Origin: Achromobacter sp.
GTDB taxonomy: Bacteria; Pseudomonadota; Gammaproteobacteria; Burkholderiales; Burkholderiaceae_B
DNA: 5,901 bases
Direction of reading: 5' to 3'
NCBI GenBank assembly: GCA_003454835.1
Contig: DMTA01000237.1
Location: forward strand, 1 to 5,901
Below, in pieces: positions 1-4,628 of this stretch. Position 1 is the first letter of the stretch. Each line of letters begins with the position of its first letter. The notes below the pieces were generated by a model. That model was not told the origin of the DNA. It ran no database searches and worked only from the letters and a program-made list of their open reading frames with translations. A program made the translations under genes and the position numbers.

Positions 1-1
1 C

Positions 2-1054
2 GTGGCGCCGCCGCCGGCGCCGTTGATTCCGCCCGCCGTGCTGCGCAGCCGCGACGACATCCGCAAACGTGCGGAGCCGGAAGCGGCCATACCGGATGGC
101 GACGCCGAAGACGACGACTTACCCGACGACGACTACCCCGACGATGACGGCGAGCGATTCCAGCGCGAGCAGGAGCCGTTCCACGCCGCGCCCGCGCAGC
201 GGGCTCCCGCGTTTCGCAACGAACCCATCGTCGCCAGCCGGTCTGACGAGCCGACGCTGGACTGGCGCGCCGGGCAGGCGCGCACCGATGTGCGCCAAAG
301 CCCACGCCAAGACCCGCGCCTCGGTCCGCACCACGACATAACCGACGACCGTCACGACGATCTGCACGACGACGTGCGCGACGACGTGCGCGACAACGAG
401 CGCGACAACGAGCGCGACGACGAATACGAGGACGAAGACGACCTCGATCATGGCGCCCACGAGCCGGTGCTGGGCGACACGCGCACGCGTTATTCCAGCG
501 CCACTGACGTGGGCCGTGCGCCGCCCGAATTCCTGGATCAGGATCGTATCGAGCGCAGCGGCTTCGTGCGCAAGCTGTGGGGCTACGCGTGCCTCGCAGG
601 CCTGATCGTGCTGGCCCTGCAACTGCTCTACGCATACCGCACCGACCTGGCCAATTCCGTGCCTGCGCTGCGTCCGGTCCTGGAAGCCGTCTGCAAGCCG
701 CTTGATTGCACCGTCGGCTATGCGCGCCGGCGCGATCTCATCAGCATTTCGTCGTCCTCGCTGCAGCCGCCCGCGGGCGCCGCCGCCATCGACGACGGAC
801 GCACCCGTCTGGTGCTGACCGTAATGCTGCACAACCGCTACGACAAGCCGCAGTATTGGCCGGCACTGGTGCTTGAGTTGAACGACCTGTCCGACACGGT
901 GGTCGTGCGCAAAGTGCTGATGCCCGAGAATTACCTCACGCCCGAGCAGTTGAAGGGACCGTTCGGTCCCCAGGGCGCGTTGAAGATTTCAGTCCCCATT
1001 GAAGTGACCGGCGTTCAGGTCAATGGCTACCAACTCGACAAGTTTTTTCCGTAA
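2..1054 (+). CDS. DUF3426 domain protein (5' partial): acidic linker, one TM helix, periplasmic domain
   Basis: The reading frame is open from the window edge, so the true start lies upstream. The GTG at 2-4 is probably internal. In this family a short Cys-rich zinc-ribbon (MJ0042 type) usually sits at the N-terminus; it would be outside the window. The visible 350 residues comprise a Pro/Asp-rich disordered linker (about 1-185) with runs such as EDDDLPDDDYPDDDG and a DDxR-type tandem repeat at residues 115-142. One hydrophobic helix follows at about 192-212 (LWGYACLAGLIVLALQLLYAY). The folded C-terminal domain (about 213-350) carries the Cys-x4-Cys pair C231/C236 (CKPLDC) typical of DUF3426, and ends DKFFP. 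The layout implies a cytoplasmic N-terminus and periplasmic C-terminus. The molecular function of the family is not established. The pfkB-like start lies only 12 nt past the stop, so the two genes are likely co-transcribed. Confidence 0.85.
   Translation: MAPPPAPLIPPAVLRSRDDIRKRAEPEAAIPDGDAEDDDLPDDDYPDDDGERFQREQEPFHAAPAQRAPAFRNEPIVASRSDEPTLDWRAGQARTDVRQSPRQDPRLGPHHDITDDRHDDLHDDVRDDVRDNERDNERDDEYEDEDDLDHGAHEPVLGDTRTRYSSATDVGRAPPEFLDQDRIERSGFVRKLWGYACLAGLIVLALQLLYAYRTDLANSVPALRPVLEAVCKPLDCTVGYARRRDLISISSSSLQPPAGAAAIDDGRTRLVLTVMLHNRYDKPQYWPALVLELNDLSDTVVVRKVLMPENYLTPEQLKGPFGPQGALKISVPIEVTGVQVNGYQLDKFFP
344..427 (+). repeat. Tandem 12-bp coding repeat (seven units, DDxR/DNxR)
   Basis: Seven in-frame 12-bp units lie head to tail. 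Four of them form two identical pairs: gacgacgtgcgc at 368-379 and 380-391, and gacaacgagcgc at 392-403 and 404-415. The flanking units (344-355, 356-367, 416-427) are degenerate. They encode DDRH, DDLH, DDVR, DDVR, DNER, DNER and DDEY in the cytosolic linker of the DUF3426 protein. The identical pairs suggest recent slippage duplication. Because the unit is a multiple of three, copy-number change would keep the frame. Confidence 0.85.
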
Positions 1055-1058
1055 AGGA
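1054..1058 (+). promoter_or_regulatory. Shine-Dalgarno site that decides the pfkB-like start
   Basis: AAGGA lies 8 nt before the ATG at 1067. An earlier in-frame ATG at 1058 overlaps this site and so has no usable ribosome binding site of its own. This supports starting the kinase at 1067 (MATPVLVCGS) and not at 1058 (MTSMATPV). Confidence 0.7.
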
Positions 1059-1066
1059 TGACAAGC

Positions 1067-2008
1067 ATGGCAACCCCTGTTCTGGTCTGCGGTTCGATGG
1101 CGTTCGACACCATTGCGGTGTTTGAAGGGCGCTTCAAAGAACACATTCTTGCCGACCGCATCCAGTCGCTGAGCGTATCGTTCCTGGTGCCCAGCATGCG
1201 CAAGGAATTTGGCGGCTGCTCGGGCAACATCGCCTACAACATGAATCTGCTGGGCGGCACGCCGGTGCCGGTCGCCACCATCGGCGAGGACGCCGGCGAA
1301 TACATGCAGCGTCTGTCGGGTCTGGGCATCGACGTCAGCCGCGTCAAGGTCATTCCCGACACGTTCACGGCACAGTGCTTCATCACGACCGACCTGGACG
1401 ACAACCAGATCACCGCCTTCCACCCGGGCGCCATGTCGTTTGCCGCGCAAAACGACCTGAGCGATGCCGACGCCGCCTGGGCCATCGTTGCCCCGGACGC
1501 GAAAGAGGGCATGTTTGCCCATGCCGAACGCCTGCACAAGCGCGGCATCCCCTTCATTTTCGACCTCGGGCAGGCCATGCCGCTGTTTGACGGCGCGGAC
1601 CTCGAGCGCATGCTCAAGCTGGCGCAGGCCCTCACGGTCAACGACTACGAAGCCGGCGTGGTCGAGCAGCGTACGGGCCGCAGTGTCGCGGACATCGCGC
1701 GCACCCTGCAGGCCGTGGTCGTGACCCGTGGCGCCGAAGGCGCGACCCTGCACACCGAAGGCAAGACCATCCAGATCGAACCCGTGCGCGCCTCGCAGGT
1801 GGTGGATCCCACCGGCTGCGGCGACGCGCAGCGCGGTGGTCTGCTGTACGGCCTGACCAGCGGCTGGAGCTGGGAAGACAGCTGCCGCCTGGGCAATGTC
1901 ATGGGCGCCATCAAGATCGCGTCGCGCGGCCCGCAGAACCATGTGCCGACGCGTGCCGAGATCGACGCCGTGCTGCACGCCACGTACGGCATCCATCTGC
2001 CCGCCTGA
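1067..2008 (+). CDS. PfkB-family carbohydrate/nucleoside kinase, adenosine-kinase-like
   Basis: This is a 313-residue cytoplasmic kinase of the ribokinase/PfkB superfamily, which transfers the ATP gamma-phosphate to a sugar or nucleoside hydroxyl. The first family signature is the Gly-rich GGCSGN at residues 49-54. The second, DPTGCGD at 247-253, supplies the anion hole and the catalytic base D253. The N-terminal pattern GRFKEHIL...LSVSFLV, the FHPGAMS stretch and FDLGQ resemble mycobacterial adenosine kinase (AdoK) more than sugar kinases such as RbsK, so adenosine or a related nucleoside is the best substrate guess. That is inferred from remembered similarity. After the catalytic Asp the sequence reads AQRGG, where most relatives have AFxxG. 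The start at 1067 is chosen because AAGGA precedes it at 8 nt. The gene sits 12 nt after the DUF3426 gene, and no promoter is visible between them. A hairpin lies about 66 nt after its stop. Confidence 0.88.
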   Translation: MATPVLVCGSMAFDTIAVFEGRFKEHILADRIQSLSVSFLVPSMRKEFGGCSGNIAYNMNLLGGTPVPVATIGEDAGEYMQRLSGLGIDVSRVKVIPDTFTAQCFITTDLDDNQITAFHPGAMSFAAQNDLSDADAAWAIVAPDAKEGMFAHAERLHKRGIPFIFDLGQAMPLFDGADLERMLKLAQALTVNDYEAGVVEQRTGRSVADIARTLQAVVVTRGAEGATLHTEGKTIQIEPVRASQVVDPTGCGDAQRGGLLYGLTSGWSWEDSCRLGNVMGAIKIASRGPQNHVPTRAEIDAVLHATYGIHLPA

Positions 2009-2073
2009 TCGGCCAGGACTTCCCGGGAACCGACACCCCCGCACACAGGTCGAACGTCAGCGCATATTCAATG

Positions 2074-2098
2074 GCAACGGGCTGTAGCCCGTTGTTTC
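2074..2098 (+). terminator. Probable intrinsic terminator after the pfkB-like gene
   Basis: The arms CAACGGGC (2075-2082) and GCCCGTTG (2087-2094) pair perfectly around a TGTA loop, followed by the short T-rich run TTTC. The stem is strong but the U-tract is short, so termination may be partial. A REP-like palindrome is the alternative reading. Confidence 0.55.
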
Positions 2099-2150
2099 GC
2101 GCCTGAGTTTGCAGCTTCTGGCGGAGCGTTTCAGTCTGTTGCGGGTGCGC

Positions 2151-2178
2151 TTGCCGGGCGTTGCGGGCGGAGTATCAT
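2151..2178 (+). promoter_or_regulatory. Sigma-70-like promoter for the slyB-like gene
   Basis: TTGCCG (2151-2156, consensus TTGACA) and TATCAT (2173-2178, consensus TATAAT) are separated by 16 nt. Transcription would begin near 2185, giving a leader of about 30 nt that contains a good ribosome binding site. It follows a terminator-like hairpin, as expected for an independent transcription unit. This is a visual match only. Confidence 0.5.
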
Positions 2179-2203
2179 CAGTCACCGTCGGTCGTGCCCG
2201 AAT

Positions 2204-2209
2204 GAGGAG
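2204..2209 (+). promoter_or_regulatory. Strong Shine-Dalgarno site of the slyB-like gene
   Basis: GAGGAG lies 5 nt before the ATG at 2215. It fixes the start so that a normal lipoprotein signal peptide is produced. Confidence 0.75.
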
Positions 2210-2214
2210 TCCAA

Positions 2215-2718
2215 ATGAATCATATAAAGTCTTTTTCCCTGGTGACGCCGCGTGCCGGCCGTTGGCTGGCTGTCGCGGCAGTGGTGACATCGATGGCAGT
2301 ACTTGGCGGTTGCGCAAACCCCAGCGCCTCCAGCGGCGTATACAGCTACGATCAAGCGCAGCGCGAACAGATCGTCCGTAACGGAACGGTCACCGGCGTG
2401 CGTCCGATCGTCATCCAGAACGACAAGTCCAGCGGCGTCGGCATGGTGGCCGGCGGTGCGTTGGGCGGCGTGGCCGGCAACGCGATCGGTGGCGGCACGG
2501 GCCGCACCATCGCCACTGTCGGCGGCGTCATCCTTGGTGCGCTGGCCGGCAATGCCGTCGAGAACCGCGCACAGAAGAATTCCGGCCTGGAAATTACGGT
2601 GCGCCTGGATAACGGCGAGACCCGTGTGGTCGCCCAGGAAGCCGACGTGCCCATCAGCGTGGGCCAGCGCGTCCAGGTGATCAGCGGCGCCGGTCCGACC
2701 CGCGTCACGCCGATGTAA
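2215..2718 (+). CDS. slyB: SlyB-family outer-membrane lipoprotein with glycine-zipper 2TM domain
   Basis: The product is 167 residues. It has a basic N-terminus, a hydrophobic stretch (about 17-30) and the lipobox LGGC, so Cys33 is the likely lipidated residue after signal peptidase II cleavage. The next residue is Ala, not Asp, so Lol-dependent sorting to the outer membrane is expected. Residues about 74-115 are a glycine-zipper domain (Rick_17kDa_Anti type) with repeated GxxxG spacing (GGALGGVAGNAIGGGTGR, then GGVILGALAGNAVE). The C-terminal part (about 125-163) looks like a small beta domain with DNGE and VGQRVQV. The pattern VRPIVIQ, then GGGTGR, then VGQRV closely matches E. coli SlyB as I remember it. 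SlyB is a PhoPQ-regulated lipoprotein implicated in stabilising outer-membrane proteins under envelope stress. The gene appears monocistronic, with its own promoter and a strong terminator. The family assignment is firm; orthology to slyB is likely but not proven. Confidence 0.88.
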   Translation: MNHIKSFSLVTPRAGRWLAVAAVVTSMAVLGGCANPSASSGVYSYDQAQREQIVRNGTVTGVRPIVIQNDKSSGVGMVAGGALGGVAGNAIGGGTGRTIATVGGVILGALAGNAVENRAQKNSGLEITVRLDNGETRVVAQEADVPISVGQRVQVISGAGPTRVTPM

Positions 2719-2734
2719 TCGGCCCAGCCGCATC

Positions 2735-2763
2735 AAAAAAGCCCGCGCAAGCGGGCTTTTTTT
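2735..2763 (+). terminator. Strong Rho-independent terminator after slyB-like gene
   Basis: A6-GCCCGC (2735-2746), loop GCAA, then GCGGGC-T7 (2751-2763). The GC stem of 6 bp extends through A/U pairs to 12 bp. The GCAA loop is of the stable GNRA class. Because A and T tracts flank the stem symmetrically, it could work in both directions. It starts 16 nt after the slyB-like stop and insulates that gene from the Dlt-type operon. Confidence 0.93.
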
Positions 2764-3046
2764 GTCGCTCGGCCGCAACGCAGCCCCCCGGGATTTACCC
2801 GCGAACGTTACCTTTCCGAGCCTTTTCTCGCCATTTACTCCATAAGTTTCATGGCGATTCGACGGCCGAAGTGCAATGATTGCGACGTCGCGGCAGTCCG
2901 GATTTAATGTAACCACGTGCTTCCGGAAGCCCCGCTTGCTGGCTGGAATTTTTCAGTTTGGTTTCAGCTATTTTCTGTATCCTCGTCGCCTGAATCCCGG
3001 GGCGGGGGATGGTTTGCCGAACAGGCAACGTTACGCTGCAATACCT
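2764..3046. other. 283-nt non-coding spacer upstream of the Dlt-type operon
   Basis: No convincing gene is present. The stretch is more AT-rich than its surroundings in parts (about 2820-2850 and 2945-2985), as expected of a regulatory region. It holds several short perfect palindromes: GCAATgATTGC at 2873-2883, GCGACGTCGC at 2882-2891, CACGTG at 2914-2919 and GCTTCCGGAAGC at 2919-2930. A direct-repeat and promoter-like patch at 2949-2983 follows. The leader then contains two weak hairpins: ATCCC/GGGAT (2994-3010) and TTGCC/GGCAA (3014-3028). Confidence 0.6.
2949..2983 (+). promoter_or_regulatory. Candidate activator-dependent promoter of the Dlt-type operon
   Basis: TTTCAG occurs at 2951-2956 and again at 2962-2967, separated by 5 nt, so the copies are one helical turn (11 bp) apart. 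This is the layout used by OmpR/PhoB/PhoP-type response regulators. A -10-like TATCCT follows at 2978-2983, while no good -35 box exists at the right distance. Read in PhoP-box register, the pair is TTTTTC (2949-2954) and GGTTTC (2960-2965), ending 12 nt before the -10, the spacing known for PhoP-activated promoters in enterics. A start near 2990 would give a leader of about 57 nt. Identity of the regulator is unknown. Confidence 0.3.
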
Positions 3047-3286
3047 ATGCATACCGAGCAAGAACTCCACACCAAGATCGGCGAGATCGTCGAGTCGATC
3101 GTCATGAAGAAAGTCACCCCCGACACGCAACTGATTGCCACCGGCCTGGTCGATTCGCTCGCCGCGGTGGACATCACGCTGGCGGTCGAATCCGAGTACG
3201 GCTGCAGCATTCCGGCTCCCGAAATCGCAGAGCACCTTCAGTCGGTCCGCGTGCTTGCCGGCTATGTCGCTGCCCATACTTCGTAA
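3047..3286 (+). CDS. dltC: DltC-like D-alanyl carrier protein
   Basis: This 79-residue acyl/peptidyl carrier protein matches the 78-80 residues usual for DltC. The phosphopantetheine site is the DSL motif (GLVDSLAAVDI), with Ser37 as the modified serine. The helix-turn pattern of a carrier protein surrounds it (helix 1 about 2-18; helix 2 from the Ser; helix 3 near PAPEIAEHL). As the carrier in the Dlt pathway it would accept the activated amino acid as a thioester from the DltA-like enzyme encoded downstream, and present it to the DltB-like acyltransferase on the cytoplasmic face. The frame is open further upstream (to 2876). The ATG at 3047 is preferred because it gives the family length and begins right before helix 1. 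No clear Shine-Dalgarno site precedes it, and AGG at 3023-3025 is too distant. It is the first gene of the operon and overlaps the next by 23 nt. Confidence 0.88.
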   Translation: MHTEQELHTKIGEIVESIVMKKVTPDTQLIATGLVDSLAAVDITLAVESEYGCSIPAPEIAEHLQSVRVLAGYVAAHTS

Positions 3287-4451
3287 TACGCGTTTGCTGT
3301 CGCACGTCGCGGCGGCAGCCACGGCAGTGGCGTTGGCGGTGGGCACGTATTGCGGCGCGGACGACCTGCTCAGCCGCGTCGTCAATCCGTCGGCATCGCC
3401 CTCGGCTATCGCGGCCGACAAGAGCAACTACCTGCCCAATCTTGGGCCGGACTGGGGCACCCAGCACGTCAATCTGAACCGTCTGGGCAACGCCCTGAGC
3501 GACGGCACGCTGGTGGTGCTGGGATCGTCCGAGCTGTCCAGCCACGACCTGCGCTTCGTTCCCTACCGCTTCTTTCCCGAAGAGTTGAAGGTGCCGACGC
3601 TCGCGTACGGCCACGCGATGTTCCAGTCGTACGGCATCGTCAGCGTGCTGGAATCGGTGTCTGATTCGCTCACGCCCAACACGCGCCTGGTCATCATGCT
3701 GTCGCCTGCCTGGTTCGCCTCGGGCGGCCAACTGCCGCGCAGCGCGTTCGCCGAGCACGTCACGGGACCGGTCTGGGACCGGTTGTGGGACCAGCCCAGC
3801 ACGCGCGAGCAGATGCAGAACTGGATCAGCGACAACGCGAACTGGGGCTTGCTGTGGCTCATCGTCAACGGTCAGGTGTCAGAGCTGAAGGACAAGCTGG
3901 CGCTGTGGTGGAATGCGCGTCAGGCGCCGGCGCCCGACAAGCCGCGCAGCAAGCTGTCCGTGCCTGCGCACCGCTTCGTGTCCTGGCCGGCGTCGGCCCG
4001 GTTGAATTCGGGGCAGTGGTCCCAGATCACGCACGAAGCGCGCGTCGTCGAACACAACCTCGGCGGCAACAACCCCTACGACGTGCGCGACGACTACTAC
4101 AAGCAGTACCTCGCGCCGCTGTACTCGCCCGCGCGCAATGAGTTCGCCGACGTCGATCCCATCACCCGCACCGAACTCGGCGATCTCTCGCGTGTGATGG
4201 CGCTGCTGCAAAAGCGCAAGGTCAAGGCGTACTTCGTCATCCAGCCGTTCAACCCCAAGCTCATCCTGGACGTCGAACGGTTCGATCCGGTGGTGGACGC
4301 CATCACGGGCATGTGCACGCGCTATCAGATGGGGTGTCTGGATCTTTACAGCATTCCCTTCGAGCCCGGCATGCTGCGCGATGACATGCACCTGGCCGAA
4401 CTCGGCTGGGCCATGGCCGATCAAGGCATTGCGGAGTATTTTTCCCGATGA
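3264..4451 (+). CDS. dltD: DltD-like membrane-anchored SGNH-type acyl-transfer protein
   Basis: This 395-residue DltD-family protein has one N-terminal membrane anchor (about residues 12-29) and a large domain expected in the periplasm. The SGNH-like catalytic block is visible as LVVLGSSELSSHD, with G87-S88-S89; S89 aligns with the nucleophile of the GDS block in related folds. The closing DxxH dyad is D373/H376 in DDMHLAELGW near the C-terminus. In Gram-positives DltD acts outside the membrane and completes transfer of D-alanine onto teichoic acid; here the acceptor must be another envelope component. The start at 3264 lies inside the carrier gene (23-nt overlap) and has only a weak ribosome site, which suggests translational coupling. 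The frame stays open back to an ATG at 3135, but that would read out of frame through the carrier domain. The stop overlaps the start of the next gene (ATGA at 4448-4451). Confidence 0.87.
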   Translation: MSLPILRNTRLLSHVAAAATAVALAVGTYCGADDLLSRVVNPSASPSAIAADKSNYLPNLGPDWGTQHVNLNRLGNALSDGTLVVLGSSELSSHDLRFVPYRFFPEELKVPTLAYGHAMFQSYGIVSVLESVSDSLTPNTRLVIMLSPAWFASGGQLPRSAFAEHVTGPVWDRLWDQPSTREQMQNWISDNANWGLLWLIVNGQVSELKDKLALWWNARQAPAPDKPRSKLSVPAHRFVSWPASARLNSGQWSQITHEARVVEHNLGGNNPYDVRDDYYKQYLAPLYSPARNEFADVDPITRTELGDLSRVMALLQKRKVKAYFVIQPFNPKLILDVERFDPVVDAITGMCTRYQMGCLDLYSIPFEPGMLRDDMHLAELGWAMADQGIAEYFSR

Positions 4452-4621
4452 AATTCTTTCGTAAAGACGAAGCCCGCAATGCGGGTGCGCCCCGGGCGCG
4501 CCGCTTCTTCTGGCACCTGTGCCTGTACGTGGGGGTGATCCTCGTGTTCGTGCTGCAGGCGCAGCCCACGACGGGCAGCGGCGGACCGATCAAGGTCGAA
4601 TTCCAATACCAGCAGTTCTGA
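4448..4621 (+). CDS. dltX: DltX-like microprotein with C-terminal FxYxxF motif
   Basis: This is a 57-residue protein whose ATG overlaps the DltD-like stop as ATGA, with GGAG at 4433-4436 as a possible ribosome site. The N-terminal part is basic (K2, R5, K6, R10, R16, R18, R19) and should stay in the cytoplasm. One transmembrane helix runs at about 21-38 (FWHLCLYVGVILVFVLQA). A short Pro/Gly-rich segment would then be periplasmic, and the chain ends exactly with VEFQYQQF. The last six residues fit FxYxxF (F52, Y54, F57), the invariant C-terminal motif of DltX. In Gram-positives, DltX inserts its C-terminus into DltB and its Tyr carries the D-alanyl group to DltD. Position between DltD- and DltB-like genes, length, topology and motif all agree. 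No other family fits as well. Whether Gram-negative homologues have been named is not known to me. Confidence 0.85.
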   Translation: MKFFRKDEARNAGAPRARRFFWHLCLYVGVILVFVLQAQPTTGSGGPIKVEFQYQQF

Positions 4622-4628
4622 GCGCACC

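Noticed and set aside
2..4. GTG at the window edge as the true start of the DUF3426 gene
   Set aside because: Family members normally begin with an N-terminal zinc ribbon, the frame is still open at the edge, and no ribosome site can be assessed.
344..427. Repeat array as a CRISPR
   Set aside because: The units are contiguous 12-mers without spacers and are in frame within a coding sequence.
119..832. A 237-codon open frame on the minus strand with a Val-rich hydrophobic stretch
   Set aside because: The Val-rich run is the reverse reading of the Asp codons (GAC read as GTC) in the acidic linker, so it is not an independent membrane protein.
1058..1066. ATG at 1058 as the start of the kinase
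   Set aside because: The Shine-Dalgarno sequence overlaps this codon, whereas it is ideally spaced (8 nt) for the ATG at 1067.
989..2044. A 351-codon open frame on the minus strand opposite the kinase gene
   Set aside because: Low-complexity Arg/Ala/Gly/His product with no recognisable fold; the + strand carries the PfkB signatures.
2074..2098. Hairpin as the end of an insertion sequence or an attachment site
   Set aside because: There is no matching second copy in the window, no transposase and no tRNA; a terminator is the simpler reading.
2994..3028. Leader hairpins as a riboswitch or attenuator
   Set aside because: Each stem is only about 5 bp, with no conserved aptamer pattern and no U-tract; they were kept only as a note on ribosome access.
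2876..3046. N-terminal extension of the carrier protein back to an ATG at 2876
   Set aside because: The added 57 residues cover the promoter-like, palindrome-rich spacer and have no carrier-protein character. The ATG at 3047 gives the standard DltC length.
3135..3263. N-terminal extension of the DltD-like protein back to an ATG at 3135
   Set aside because: The extra residues read through the carrier gene in another frame and would place 43 unrelated residues before the membrane anchor.
3264..3370. The Cys in the GTYCGADD sequence of the DltD-like N-terminus as a lipobox cysteine
   Set aside because: The preceding residues GTY do not fit the L-[AS]-[GA]-C lipobox, and DltD proteins are anchored by an uncleaved helix.
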